Shown: one piece after another, positions 15,653 to 25,366 of the stretch
How the letters are laid out: each line of letters opens with the position of its first letter
How positions within the stretch are numbered: position 1 is the stretch's first letter
Position numbers and translations under genes: made by a program
Assembly: GCA_910574865.1 (NCBI GenBank)
Contig: CAJTDN010000002.1
Location: 372,001 to 436,000 of the forward strand
DNA from: Lachnospiraceae bacterium
GTDB taxonomy: Bacteria; Bacillota; Clostridia; Lachnospirales; Lachnospiraceae
Direction of reading: 5' to 3'
DNA length: 64,000 nt
The notes under the pieces: model-generated
What the model was told of the DNA's origin: nothing
Database searches by the model: none
The model's input: the letters and a program-made list of their open reading frames with translations, nothing else

Positions 15653-18652
15653 TTACGCCGTCAATGTTTTTACTTTCTCATACACAGCGCTTATCATCCG
15701 CTCTCCGCCCGGCATCATGGCCGCCAATTGGCTCAACGTCTTTTCCTGCAAATAATTTCGCATCGACGGCTCTAACGGCCGTCCCGTCACCTCTACAAAG
15801 GCATCTTCCCCTCCCGGGAGCGCCAATACCTGCAACAGGGTGGAGTTCATCGTGATTTTTCCGGCACACAAGTCGGTTTTTGTCTCATATGCAAAATGAT
15901 AGCTGCCCGACCCAAGTTCCACCTCGTCATCTTGTTCCGGCAATTCCAAAACCGCCGTCGTATTGGCCGGAATTTTCACGTCTACCATGATTTGCCCGTC
16001 GCGGCAGCTCAGATGCACTTCCACCGTCCCGTACATCGTCTCATAAGAAGCGTCCATTTGCGTGATACCTCTTGTCAGTAACGGCCGGATGAGGATTTTT
16101 TTATAGCCCGGCGCGAGCAGGTTGATGCCCGCCACCTTGCGATACAGCCAGTCCCCGATGGAACCATAAGTATAATGGTTCAGTGAATTCATGCCGGACT
16201 CGTCAAAATCCCCGTTCGGCAGTATGGAGTTCCACCGCTCCCAAATCGTGGTGGCGCCCTTGTTGATTGCATAAAGCCAACCCGGATATTCCTCGTTCAA
16301 AAGTAATTCTTCCGCCAGCCCGTGCTTCCCGTTTTCGCTAAGCACGTGGCAAAGGTACGCCGTCCCCACGAACCCGGTCGTCAGATGCCCTTTATGCTGA
16401 TTCAGATTATCCTCCAAAATTTTTACCACCCGCCTACGGTACTCCTCTTTCAGCAAGTCAAAATAAAGCAGCAACGTACATGCCGTCTGCGTCTCCGACA
16501 CCAGCCGCCCGTTCCTGGTCACGTACTCCTGGTTCAGTTCCTCAACGATGGCATCATACAGTTCCCCATAAACCCTGGCGTCCTGCCACTTTTCAAGAAC
16601 CTTTGCCGCGTCGCGGACACATTTGACCGAACAGGCATAATACACATTGGCTACCAGGTTCTTATCCGTGCCGCCGCTCATCAGGCGCAGGCTTTCGTCA
16701 CTGTCAAGCGCCAGCCAGTCGCCCCGTTGGAACCCGTTCATCCACAAAACGTCTTCCCCGCAGCTTCGCCGGACATATTCCACCCACTGGCGCATGTTGG
16801 CATATTGTTCCCGCAAAATTTCTTTATCCCCGTAAACAATATATGCCGTCCACGGAATGATGGTCGCGCAATCGCTCCACACGGCGGTTCCGGTAGCCGG
16901 CCCGACAATATTGGGCACGATATGGGGAACCCCGTGTTCGTCATCCGTCTCCACCGCCACGTCGCGCAACCATTTCCGATAAAACAACGCGCTCTGGTAA
17001 TTAAACATCGCCGTGCGGCAAAATATCTGCGCGTCCCCCGTCCAGCCCAGCCGTTCATCGCGCTGCGGGCAATCCGTCGGGATGTCGACAAAGTTGCCTC
17101 GCTGCCCCCAGACGATGTTCTCCTGCAGTCTGTCAACCTTGGGATTGTCACAAGAAAAGCGTCCTGCCCTTTCCATGTCCGTATGCAGCACGCAGGCGGT
17201 AAAACGGTCAATTTCCACATCCGCATCCACGCCTTCCAGACAGATATAGCGAAATCCCCGGTAAGTAAAGTGCGGCGCGACGACTTCGTCCACCTGCTCC
17301 CGGCCGTAAATATAAACCTCGCGGCATTTTGCCGTGCGTAAATTGGTCGTATAGAAGTTCCCTTCCTTGTCCAATGTTTCCGCATGGCGGATGACCAGCC
17401 TGTCGCCGGTAAGCGGCGGCAGCTTTACTTTTACGAATCCCGGAAGGTTCTGTCCAAAATCAATCACGATTTCACCCTTCGGGGTGATAATTTTCTCTCT
17501 CGCCGCCACTTCTTCGGTCACGCGCACGGGCTCAGACTCTTGTGCCACGATTTGCGTCACCTTTTCTTGCGCGTCAAACAACACCGCATGCCCCGCCGTC
17601 CACGCCGGATTTCCTCCATCCGCCACGGACTCGCCATCCTCCGCCACAAGTTCACCGCCCCTTGCCACGATTTTTTCTGTCACGGTTTTCTCTGTCACGG
17701 TTTTTCCGAAACGATTTTCCCCCGTAAAATCCTGGATTTCCCCGTGATACAGTTCACTTTCCCGGATGATGCCGGTGGTCACGTCCCAACCTTCGTCCGT
17801 CCCAAACACGTCCGCCGTCCCGTCCTCGTATTCGACGCGAAACATCGCCAATGCCGCCACCCTGTCCCCGTAGAAACAATTTTCCCCGTCACAATTCAAG
17901 TATCCCTTGTACCAGCCGTTTGCCACCGTAAGCTCTATCCTGCAACTTGGTTTTGCATAATAATCGGACTCCTCTGCCGTCCATGCGCCCCCGGGGTTGG
18001 CCCCCTTTGTTTGCACGGCCTCACCGTTTCCGTCCGCCACGGCTCCATTTGCCACGGCTCTGCCTGACAACAGCCCGGTAATGTCATAGGTCTGATACTG
18101 CAGCCGGTCGTGGTACGAAGTCCACCCCGGCGACAAATACATGTCCCCCGCTTTTTGTCCGTTTACGCATAATTCATAGACGCCCAGACTCGTCACGTAA
18201 GCGCGGGCGCGCGCAACCTTTTTCGTAATCTCATATTCTTTTGTAAAAATCGGGCAGGCCGTCTCCCCTGGCGGAAACTCATGGGTAATCCATCTCGCCT
18301 GCCAATTTACCTGCTCCAGTAAACCGGTTTCAAACCATGCCGCAATCTCGCCCGTCTCTCCCTGGTTGTCCCAAACATTCATGAAAACCTCGTACCTCGT
18401 AAACGGCCGTAATGTTTCACCCTGATAAGAAATTAATACGGACTCGTCGCTCTCCACCTTTCCCGAATCCCAGACAAATCCTTCCCCGTCCTTTTCGTTC
18501 TCCTGCCGCACCCATATCCGATAGGCATGCTGCATGACATTTTTCCGATCACTTTCCAATTTCCACGAAAACCGGGGGGACACGTCCAGCCCTAGCGGAT
18601 TCTTTCGATACTCTATGGTCAAATCCTTTAATCGCATTTTTCTCCATCCCAT
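15653..18652 (-). CDS. Alpha-L-rhamnosidase, glycoside hydrolase family 78
   Basis: A 999-residue cytoplasmic enzyme without a signal peptide. It has the GH78 order: N-terminal beta domain (KDLTIEYRKNPLGLDVSPRFSW), Bac_rhamnosid_N (ARAYVTSLGVYELCVNGQKAGD near 145), an (alpha/alpha)6 catalytic barrel and a C-terminal beta domain. The catalytic-acid motif DCPQRDERLGWTGDAQ is near residue 535 and the GATTIWERWNS motif near 805. It removes terminal rhamnose from plant or bacterial glycosides and fits the sugar importer upstream. Two segments, about 195-220 (ANGAVADGNGEAVQTKG) and about 312-350 (KTVTEKTVTEK, then GGELVAEDGESVADGG), are low-complexity insertions unusual for the family. ATG at 18637 (MRLKDLT) is an alternative start with GGAG 4 bases upstream. 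Confidence 0.92.
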   Translation of the reverse strand: MGWRKMRLKDLTIEYRKNPLGLDVSPRFSWKLESDRKNVMQHAYRIWVRQENEKDGEGFVWDSGKVESDESVLISYQGETLRPFTRYEVFMNVWDNQGETGEIAAWFETGLLEQVNWQARWITHEFPPGETACPIFTKEYEITKKVARARAYVTSLGVYELCVNGQKAGDMYLSPGWTSYHDRLQYQTYDITGLLSGRAVANGAVADGNGEAVQTKGANPGGAWTAEESDYYAKPSCRIELTVANGWYKGYLNCDGENCFYGDRVAALAMFRVEYEDGTADVFGTDEGWDVTTGIIRESELYHGEIQDFTGENRFGKTVTEKTVTEKIVARGGELVAEDGESVADGGNPAWTAGHAVLFDAQEKVTQIVAQESEPVRVTEEVAAREKIITPKGEIVIDFGQNLPGFVKVKLPPLTGDRLVIRHAETLDKEGNFYTTNLRTAKCREVYIYGREQVDEVVAPHFTYRGFRYICLEGVDADVEIDRFTACVLHTDMERAGRFSCDNPKVDRLQENIVWGQRGNFVDIPTDCPQRDERLGWTGDAQIFCRTAMFNYQSALFYRKWLRDVAVETDDEHGVPHIVPNIVGPATGTAVWSDCATIIPWTAYIVYGDKEILREQYANMRQWVEYVRRSCGEDVLWMNGFQRGDWLALDSDESLRLMSGGTDKNLVANVYYACSVKCVRDAAKVLEKWQDARVYGELYDAIVEELNQEYVTRNGRLVSETQTACTLLLYFDLLKEEYRRRVVKILEDNLNQHKGHLTTGFVGTAYLCHVLSENGKHGLAEELLLNEEYPGWLYAINKGATTIWERWNSILPNGDFDESGMNSLNHYTYGSIGDWLYRKVAGINLLAPGYKKILIRPLLTRGITQMDASYETMYGTVEVHLSCRDGQIMVDVKIPANTTAVLELPEQDDEVELGSGSYHFAYETKTDLCAGKITMNSTLLQVLALPGGEDAFVEVTGRPLEPSMRNYLQEKTLSQLAAMMPGGERMISAVYEKVKTLTA

Positions 18653-18744
18653 CCTGAAAATATATTTTTAGAAAATATGGGGTCAAAAATCATTTTGCCC
18701 CCACGACATTTGTAAATCATTTCATAACTTATTCCTTGATCGCA

Positions 18745-19488
18745 TTATTTGGAATAGGTTCCCGTCAATACCGCGTCAATACTGATATCCGAGCTTTGCC
18801 CGTTAAGCTCGACGCTCACGTTTGCCTTGTAAGAAAGATTTACATCCACTCCGTTGTCGGTCGCCGTCTCATAATCCGGCATGGCCTCGCATGCTCCCGC
18901 CTTTTCAAACTCAAAGCCGCCTTTCGCCACGTCCGACATTGTATAAGTACCCTTGTCAATTGAAATCTCGGCGTTTATCTGCGACACTACCAAAAACAAC
19001 TCACATGTGCCGTCCGCCGCACAATCCAGACGAAGCTCCACCGTAATCGGCACGCCGACTTCCACGGAAGGATTGGAAAGGGTAAACGCGCTTCCTTCTT
19101 CCTCCATAGTTTCGACCGTGACCTTTTCCTCGCCCCTTGCCAGCTCCGCCGTTTTCTTATCATCCGCGATTTTGAGCGAACCTTCCGTGCCGTCCGCATA
19201 GGTCAACGTATATTCACTCGTCCCCTCCTGCTTCCAGGTTCCGTCCAAAAGCTCGTCTCCGGTCGCGTCAACGAAGCTGCCGTCGTGCGCCAGGGTAATC
19301 GCGCTGCCCGTGCTGCCCCCGGCAAAACATACGGCGATTTCTATCGGCATCTCTTCATTTTCCGCCACGTAGGCATAATCCGCCTTATGCCTTAAGTTTC
19401 TGTGATTTCCAAGGCCGCCCAGACTCATGTCCAAAAGTGCGTCGTCCACATATTGATTATGGGCGCTTGGCGCCCGTCCTTTGGGCAC
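18745..19488 (-). CDS. Hypothetical beta-rich protein, probably 5'-truncated
   Basis: A frame of 247 residues with strand-rich, repeated patterns such as DGSFVDATGDELLDGTWKQEG and YTLTYADGTEGSLKI, resembling small extracellular beta-barrel or lipocalin-like modules. No family is recognised. The frame starts with GTG, has no ribosome binding site, and begins inside the GGGCGC/GCGCCC hairpin next to the permease terminator; an internal ATG before SLGGLGNHRN also lacks one. A signal peptide would be expected but is absent. It is probably the remnant of a secreted protein whose 5' end was lost. Confidence 0.4.
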   Translation of the reverse strand: MPKGRAPSAHNQYVDDALLDMSLGGLGNHRNLRHKADYAYVAENEEMPIEIAVCFAGGSTGSAITLAHDGSFVDATGDELLDGTWKQEGTSEYTLTYADGTEGSLKIADDKKTAELARGEEKVTVETMEEEGSAFTLSNPSVEVGVPITVELRLDCAADGTCELFLVVSQINAEISIDKGTYTMSDVAKGGFEFEKAGACEAMPDYETATDNGVDVNLSYKANVSVELNGQSSDISIDAVLTGTYSK

Positions 19489-19505
19489 TTACGTGCGAAT
19501 GTCGT

Positions 19506-19550
19506 TGCCCGGCCACTTAGCGGGGTCTTTTCGGGCTTAGTGGCCGGGCA
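19506..19550 (-). terminator. Terminator hairpin after the sugar permease operon
   Basis: TGCCCGGCCACTTAGC pairs with GCTTAGTGGCCGGGCA with one mismatch, 10 bases past the stop of the YtcP-like permease. On the minus strand it closes the importer transcript, so the rhamnosidase downstream would need readthrough or its own promoter. Confidence 0.6.
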
Positions 19551-19560
19551 GCCTCTTTAG

Positions 19561-20490
19561 TTACCCTTTCACCGCCCCGAGTACCATGTTTTCCTCCAGT
19601 TTCTTTATAAAGAACGGCATCAGGAGCAAAATTGGTATCGTGGCCAACACGATGACGACATATTGTACCAAATAGCGATTGTAATCCGGATTGGCATAAT
19701 TTAAGAAATCCTGGTTCCTGCTGATAAAGTCCCGGATTACAAGCTGCAGGGGCCACCATTCCTTCGTCCGCGGCACGTAGATGGACGCCTCGAACCATGC
19801 GTTCCACGCCATCAGGGCCGTGTTAATCATCGTGACAAGTACCAGCCCGCGCGCCTGCGGCAGCATGACCTGAAACATCATCTGGAAATGTCCCGCCCCG
19901 TCAATCTGCGCGGCCTCGACCGTCTCCACCGGCACCTGCAAAAATCCGTTCATCACCATCACCATGAACATCGCGTTGGTACAGCCCGGCAGGATGATGG
20001 CCAGCGGCGTTCCCGTCAAGCCAAGTGCGCGGACCACCATGTAGGTGGGAATCAGGCCGCCGTTAAACATGATGGAAACCAAAACCAGCATCATCAACGG
20101 CCCCCTGAGCTTCGACTGGCGGCTTAGGACATACCCCGCCAACACGTTAAGAACCAGCCCTAACAACGAGCCTCCTACCACATAAAATATCGTCACGAGG
20201 TAGGCGCGAATCACGCTGTCATCCTCCAATACCATCTTGTAGCCTTCCAGGTTCAAGTCACCCACCGGCCACAATACCAGGCCGGAATGGGCAAACAGCG
20301 CCTTGCCGTCCGATAACGAACTCATCAGCACGTGCCACATGGGAACCACGCAGCAAAATGCGATTGCCGCCAGAAGCAGACCCAAAATCACGTTGACAAT
20401 GTGCGCGCCGACGGACGTATTCTCCACCATGCCCTCTTTTCTTCTTAATCTGCCCACGGTCTTTTCTTTTTCCAGAAAATCATTTTTCAT
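19561..20490 (-). CDS. Carbohydrate ABC transporter permease, YtcP/LplC type
   Basis: A 309-residue membrane protein with six predicted transmembrane segments, about residues 30-55, 90-115, 125-145, 160-180, 205-225 and 275-295. The EAA loop VEAAQIDGAGHFQMMFQVMLP near 195-215 contacts the ATPase. The AFCCVVPMWHVLMSSLSD start and KLEENMVLGAVKG end are typical of YtcP/LplC proteins, which pair with LplB and a large lipoprotein to import oligosaccharides. No ATPase gene is nearby; this family commonly borrows a shared MsmK-like ATPase encoded elsewhere. It lies 19 bp after the LplB-like gene. Confidence 0.9.
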   Translation of the reverse strand: MKNDFLEKEKTVGRLRRKEGMVENTSVGAHIVNVILGLLLAAIAFCCVVPMWHVLMSSLSDGKALFAHSGLVLWPVGDLNLEGYKMVLEDDSVIRAYLVTIFYVVGGSLLGLVLNVLAGYVLSRQSKLRGPLMMLVLVSIMFNGGLIPTYMVVRALGLTGTPLAIILPGCTNAMFMVMVMNGFLQVPVETVEAAQIDGAGHFQMMFQVMLPQARGLVLVTMINTALMAWNAWFEASIYVPRTKEWWPLQLVIRDFISRNQDFLNYANPDYNRYLVQYVVIVLATIPILLLMPFFIKKLEENMVLGAVKG

Positions 20491-20509
20491 AATTCCATAC
20501 CCCCATCCG

Positions 20510-21502
20510 TCAGAACAGCGAAGCCCCGGAGGCCTTCTTTCCCAACTTGTTTGACACGATTAACAAAATCATTCCCAGCACGGACTGGAACAGTCCCGAC
20601 GCGGTCGACAATCCATAATTGGCCGTGCTGCCAAAGGACATACGGTATGTATAGGTCGACAGCACGTCCGCCACGTCATAGGTAATCGGCATGTACAACA
20701 AAAGAATGTTCGTTCCCACCGTCTTAAACACCATGCCGATGGCCATCGTCCACATCATGATAATCAAGGGTGTCACGGCCGGCAGCGTCACATGTAGGAC
20801 GCGCTGAAGCCGATTTGCGCCGTCTAAGGCCGCCGCCTCGTGTAATTCCCCGTTGACATTGTTAATGGAAGTAACATAAATGATGGAACCCCAGCCCATG
20901 CCCTGCCATACGCCAATCAACGTGTAAATGACCCAGAAAACCGGAATGTCGGGATTGGCCAGCCAGTTTTGCGCCTCGGATCCAAACAAGCTGATAAACT
21001 GCGTGATGGCTCCCTTCTCGCTTAAAAACTCCGTCGCCAAGGAACACATGACCACCGCCGACACAAAGTTTGGCAGATAGCTTAGCAGCTGAAACCCCCG
21101 CTTCATCCGCTTATGCGGAAAACTCGTCAGCACCAGGGCGAACAAGATTGTCGGAAAAAATCCCAGCGTCAGGCTCAAAATCGCCATCGCCACCGTATTG
21201 CGGAAAGCCAGGGCGAAGCCCGTCCCCGTAAACAAATCCACGAAATTCTGCATCCCGACCCAGGCGCTTCCAAACACGCCCTGCGTGATACTGTAGTCCT
21301 CGAACGCCATCAAGATGCCAAACATGGGCGCGTAATGAAAGCAAACCAGCCAGACCAGCACCGGGATAAAGATAACATAAAGAATGCCGTTCTTCCTCAT
21401 GTCCTCCTTCCAGGTCAGTTTCTTTATGTACATGTTTTTTTCCCGAGTGCCCCTCGCGGCGGGCCTTTTCACATTGGAAGCCGAGTGTTTCATTTCCATC
21501 AT
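20510..21502 (-). CDS. Carbohydrate ABC transporter permease, LplB type
   Basis: A 330-residue permease with a charged N-terminal tail and six membrane segments. LVCFHYAPMFGILMAFEDYS near residue 60 and the EAA loop HEAAALDGANRLQRVLHVTLP near 225-245 identify an LplB/YteP-type subunit. It ends GKKASGASLF, like many family members. With the YtcP-like permease and the lipoprotein it forms a sugar importer. Start: two ATGs in tandem at 21502 and 21499, with AAGGAG about 10 bases upstream. Confidence 0.9.
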   Translation of the reverse strand: MMEMKHSASNVKRPAARGTREKNMYIKKLTWKEDMRKNGILYVIFIPVLVWLVCFHYAPMFGILMAFEDYSITQGVFGSAWVGMQNFVDLFTGTGFALAFRNTVAMAILSLTLGFFPTILFALVLTSFPHKRMKRGFQLLSYLPNFVSAVVMCSLATEFLSEKGAITQFISLFGSEAQNWLANPDIPVFWVIYTLIGVWQGMGWGSIIYVTSINNVNGELHEAAALDGANRLQRVLHVTLPAVTPLIIMMWTMAIGMVFKTVGTNILLLYMPITYDVADVLSTYTYRMSFGSTANYGLSTASGLFQSVLGMILLIVSNKLGKKASGASLF

Positions 21503-21528
21503 TCCTTCCCGTCTCCTTCCACATTTTT

Positions 21529-23319
21529 CTATTGATTTTTATTCACGGCCGATTTATCTGACGCTCCATATAGCAACTCCAGCGCCTCCTGGTAATATTC
21601 GGCCATTTTTCCCGAACCGTATTTTTTCGTGTCCTTCACGAACCGCTCCCAGTCCGCGTCCTTGTTCACGTCGTAGCTGCCCGTTCCCATGATAATGGTC
21701 GGAATGGTTCTGGCCAGATACTGGTCCAGATTGGCCTTTAACTTGTCTATTTCCTTCTGGTTTTCCGTGGTGACCGCACGCTTCACACTATCGCGCAGGG
21801 CCGCGCTATTTTCATAGTATTTCCATGCGCTTGTCGCCTGCCCTACGAATCGGTCATATCCTTTGTCCAGATTCACGTTATCCGTCAGGCCGATACATCT
21901 GCCAAGCGTCACCGCGATGGATTCCGGCTTGTCTGAACTAAATACCATGTGAACCGTCCCTTCCTCGTCAACCGTGTAATTTCCTTCCGTGATTCCAAGT
22001 TCATCATATAATTCACTGCCAAATTCTTCATACTGTTCCTTATTCAAACCATAATTTTTCAGCATGCTTCCCTCTTCGGAAAACAGAAAGTCCACGAATT
22101 CCATAAATGCGATGACTTCGTCATCTTCCAGTTTATTCGTCAGGCCGATTCCGCCTCCCAGCTTCGTCGTCCTCATGTAGGCATCCGGCTCCTTGTTCTT
22201 CTGGGCTTCCCCGCCATACACGTCATTAATCGGAAGTTTTGCCCCGTACACCATGATACCCTTGGTATACTCGTCGCCCGCGTCCAGCTGGTTTCCGACC
22301 GCGGAAGGACGTCCCTGCCACAATCCGACCTTTCCCTGGTACACCTTCTCCGTGTCTATCGCAAAAAACATGTCCGACGTGTGCTCGGAAAAATTCTTGT
22401 CAAGCCATCCTTTCTGATACCAATTGCTCATGCACTGCAAGTATGCCCTTGCAGTGTCACTGGTATAGCCATCGACCACCTTGTCCCCGTCGATATGGAT
22501 GCCCATTCCGCCCCCGCCGCCAAAGCCGCTGGACAAATCCCCCGTCTCCAGGTACCCGAGATAATACGGTGCGTAGCAGTAGCCGTCCGTGATGCCCAAA
22601 TCATCCATGGCCTTGGCGAAAATGTCGAACATCCACTCCCAGTCGCTGATGTAAATCGGTTCGTCGCCGCCGCTTGGAAAGACCACGTCGTCCTCCCAGC
22701 TCTGCGGATCGGATTCATCTGCAAAACCATACGTGAACGCCTTTCCCGTCTGCGGGTTCTTACCATACTTTGCCACCCAGTCCCGCCGGTAGACATACCC
22801 CTCGAACGGGTCATCCTGCTCCTTCGCGATTCCGTGCAACGTCAAAACCTTCTTCTCCCCGTCGACGATGGAATAAATGTCCTCGGCCACGTCCGGGTTC
22901 GCCTCCAGAAACGCCGTGTAGTTAGGCATGTGTTCCTTATACAAATCAGTCAAATCCTGAAGAACCCCACGCTGGTACAATTCCGCCGCCGTGGTCGTAC
23001 TCATGGACAAATCCATGATGTCACAATACTCTTCCGTCCCCAACAACGTATTAAAATCATCCTGCTCCGATCCGGGCGGTGCCGTGAAGAAATCAATGTC
23101 AATCTTCTTCCCGTTAAACTCATAGTTCGCCTCGATATACTGCAGCACCGGATTTTCCTCGTATTCATCATAGAACTTCGCGTCCTCCGCCTTGGGAATC
23201 CAGTAGGACATCTGCCATGCGTCCCCGCTTTCGCTCCCTTCCTTTTTACAACCTCCCAGTCCCAGTGCCGAGACGGCCAACGCCCCCGCCATGATTATGG
23301 ATACTACCTTCTTTTTCAC
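21529..23319 (-). CDS. Large extracellular solute-binding lipoprotein (LipO-like)
   Basis: A 596-residue lipoprotein. The frame continues upstream, but GGAGG lies 7 bases before the GTG at 23319, giving the signal peptide VKKKVVSIIMAGALAVSALG with lipobox LGLGGC and the lipid-bearing Cys24. The mature part is an extracellular sugar-binding cluster B-type fold of the large size that pairs with LplB/YtcP permeases; Trp- and Asp-rich loops such as DWEWMFDIFAKAMDDLG and GLWQGRPSA fit this. It would capture rhamnose-containing oligosaccharides if the neighbouring GH78 defines the pathway. It lies downstream of an AraC regulator and separate from it by a terminator. Confidence 0.9.
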   Translation of the reverse strand: MKKKVVSIIMAGALAVSALGLGGCKKEGSESGDAWQMSYWIPKAEDAKFYDEYEENPVLQYIEANYEFNGKKIDIDFFTAPPGSEQDDFNTLLGTEEYCDIMDLSMSTTTAAELYQRGVLQDLTDLYKEHMPNYTAFLEANPDVAEDIYSIVDGEKKVLTLHGIAKEQDDPFEGYVYRRDWVAKYGKNPQTGKAFTYGFADESDPQSWEDDVVFPSGGDEPIYISDWEWMFDIFAKAMDDLGITDGYCYAPYYLGYLETGDLSSGFGGGGGMGIHIDGDKVVDGYTSDTARAYLQCMSNWYQKGWLDKNFSEHTSDMFFAIDTEKVYQGKVGLWQGRPSAVGNQLDAGDEYTKGIMVYGAKLPINDVYGGEAQKNKEPDAYMRTTKLGGGIGLTNKLEDDEVIAFMEFVDFLFSEEGSMLKNYGLNKEQYEEFGSELYDELGITEGNYTVDEEGTVHMVFSSDKPESIAVTLGRCIGLTDNVNLDKGYDRFVGQATSAWKYYENSAALRDSVKRAVTTENQKEIDKLKANLDQYLARTIPTIIMGTGSYDVNKDADWERFVKDTKKYGSGKMAEYYQEALELLYGASDKSAVNKNQ

Positions 23320-23434
23320 GATGATTCCTCCTTCTTTCCTATTGTTTCTCTGGCATTTCCTTATCATTTTGATAAAAAGATTATAAAAATGAAGTCCAAG
23401 ACACATATAGGATGATATTTTTCCTTTTTAGGAC

Positions 23435-23479
23435 AAAACCGCCGCCTGGAGAAAACTCAAACTCCAAGCGGCGGTTTTT
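23435..23479. terminator. Terminator between the AraC gene and the sugar importer
   Basis: AAAACCGCCGCCTGGAG and CTCCAAGCGGCGGTTTT form a 17-bp stem with one mismatch, flanked by A- and T-runs on either side, so it can act in both directions. It lies 37 bases past the AraC gene stop. Confidence 0.75.
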
Positions 23480-23515
23480 GCCGTCACCATCACTTTATGG
23501 CCGGAAGAAGGCGGA

Positions 23516-24751
23516 TTACATCTTGGCCCTCATCAGATTCCGATATTGCTTGGGCGTCCTGCCCTGGTATTTTTTAAACAAACGGGAAAAATAATTCTCA
23601 TCATTGATGCCCACGCGCTCCGCCACCTCCGAGATTGTCAAATCCGTGGTGGAAAGGTAACGGATGGACGCGAACACTCTTTTTTCATTCATATAATCCA
23701 CCACCGACTGCCCCACTTCCTTCTTGAAGCGGGTGGCCAGGTAGCTGACGCTGACATTGCCGTTTTCCGCCAACTCTTTCAAGGTGACCGGCTCTTTCAT
23801 ATTACATTCGATATAATTGATGGCGTCGCGCACAATCTGCGAATAACTTTGCAGGGAATGGTTGCGCACCAGCAGGCAATATTTCCGAATCATCTCGTGC
23901 CCCAAATCCCTCATGTCCTTGGCAAACACGCACTCCTCGATTTTTTTCGCGAAGGAACGGGAAAGCCGGTCTATATGAGCCGGGTGCACGGCCGCTTCCT
24001 GAACCGCCTTTCGGTAAAGCGTGTTGGAAATAATCATCATGTTCTTCGTCTCCCGCAGCGTGCCGTACCCCTCCCGCTGGTTCACATGGTGGAACACAAG
24101 CCTCTTTTGCGCCTCGAACGCCTCCTCCATGTTCCCACGTCTGATCGCGTCCAGCATCTCATCCTCTTTCCGATAACGCTCTTCCAGTTCCCGCATAGTC
24201 AACGTGGAGCTTTCCTTTTCTTGCGGCGCCGCGGGTTGAATCACTTGTCCGTAATACTCTTCGACACGGTTCACCTCCACCGCCCCTTTGTTTCCATAAA
24301 TATAATGGACCTGCAAAAGGATCAGGCTTTCAAAGGATGCCATCTCCTCCATCCAGGGTACGCCGTACAAGTAATCTTCCAGTTCCTTTTCCTGCAGAAA
24401 CGTAAGCTTGTTCTTCTCCATGATTCGCGACACAAGCTGTTTGAGCGGCTCCGTCAAAAACGGGCCGATCCGCATCATCTCCTTCCCTTCCCCGTCCGTA
24501 TACACGCCAGGTATCAGGAACGTGTAATAAAGCAGGCCGAACTGGTCCGTAACCACGTAGACCGTGCCTTCCTCGCAATATCTCAAACTGTTTTGTAATG
24601 CCGCCTCGTAATCGAAGTCATGAAAAAAATACTCGCGCAAGCCCCCGTCAAATTCATGAATCTTCTCTTCCGTCAATGACATTCTCTGGGTGGACACCCC
24701 GAAAACGCGCATCTGCTCTTCCAATTGTTTTATCAAATCCATCTTCTTCAT
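23516..24751 (-). CDS. AraC family transcriptional regulator
   Basis: A regulator of about 411 residues. The last 100 residues are an AraC/XylS double helix-turn-helix: EPVTLKELAENGNVSVSYLATRFKKEVGQS and LTISEVAERVGINDENYFSRLFKKYQGRTPKQYR. The first 300 residues are a sensor region of the type found in YSIRK/YesN-like regulators of sugar loci, without a response-regulator receiver domain. It directly precedes the importer genes on the same strand, so it is likely to control them in response to the sugar. The ATG at 24751 is taken as start; GTG at 24760 and ATG at 24742 are alternatives, and no strong ribosome binding site decides. Confidence 0.88.
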   Translation of the reverse strand: MKKMDLIKQLEEQMRVFGVSTQRMSLTEEKIHEFDGGLREYFFHDFDYEAALQNSLRYCEEGTVYVVTDQFGLLYYTFLIPGVYTDGEGKEMMRIGPFLTEPLKQLVSRIMEKNKLTFLQEKELEDYLYGVPWMEEMASFESLILLQVHYIYGNKGAVEVNRVEEYYGQVIQPAAPQEKESSTLTMRELEERYRKEDEMLDAIRRGNMEEAFEAQKRLVFHHVNQREGYGTLRETKNMMIISNTLYRKAVQEAAVHPAHIDRLSRSFAKKIEECVFAKDMRDLGHEMIRKYCLLVRNHSLQSYSQIVRDAINYIECNMKEPVTLKELAENGNVSVSYLATRFKKEVGQSVVDYMNEKRVFASIRYLSTTDLTISEVAERVGINDENYFSRLFKKYQGRTPKQYRNLMRAKM

Positions 24752-24833
24752 CCCCGTCACAAAACAGATTCTTTTCTTTCTATTTTACGGGTATTTTCCA
24801 TATTAATCAATCATGAATTTGAAAAAATAAAAT

Positions 24834-25366
24834 TCACCCACATATCAACTCGCCCGAAACCCGTTTCCGCAGCTCGTCCATGCTCCAGCGGCATCCCTCC
24901 GACTTAATCTCCCTTACGACCTCGTACTCCGACCACAGCCCGATTACGCCGTCCGCCGCCAGTTTGAACAGCTTGCCAGATATCGTCGCCGCCTCTTCCG
25001 ACGCGAGGAATGCCAAAAAGGGAACCATCCCTTCCGCCGTGCGCTTCATCGCCTCCGGCGCGAAAGATTCTTTTCCGCCATTTCCGGCTCGCCCACGTCC
25101 CCGAACACCGGTATGGCCTCGCCGCCCTTTCTGACGATTTCATCCGCCGTCGTCTTCGCGTCCCCGTTGAATTTTTCCAGTTCTTCACGCTCCTCAGGGG
25201 TAAAATCAAGCCGTGTCCCTTCGAACGCGTTGATGGAAGACCCCGGTTTCCGGTTGTTCGTGATGACCTTGCATCCATGTTCGGCCAGGCAAAGGGCGAT
25301 ACACCTTCCCACGCCTTGCCCCGAACCCGTGACAATTGCCGTTTTTCCCGCTAAAACTTGTTCCAT
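24834..25366 (-). pseudogene. Short-chain dehydrogenase (SDR), internally deleted and frameshifted
   Basis: The N-terminal part, MEQVLAGKTAIVTGSGQGVGRCIAL, has the SDR dinucleotide motif TGxxxGxG and continues to IPVFGDVGEPEMAEK. The frame then breaks, and a second frame carries the C-terminal part, RTAEGMVPFLAFLASEEAATISGKLF and onward. The middle of the protein, including the NAG motif and the catalytic Ser and YxxxK, is missing, so about 100 codons were deleted. The gene cannot encode an active enzyme. A ribosome binding site, AGGAAGGATGTC, is still present before the start. Confidence 0.8.

Noticed and set aside
16322-17341. Long plus-strand open frame of 339 codons
   Set aside because: It lies antisense to the GH78 rhamnosidase, has no ribosome binding site or domain, and its composition is that of a shadow frame in GC-rich coding DNA.
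22381-23415. Plus-strand open frame of 344 codons
   Set aside because: Antisense to the solute-binding lipoprotein; no start signal or family.
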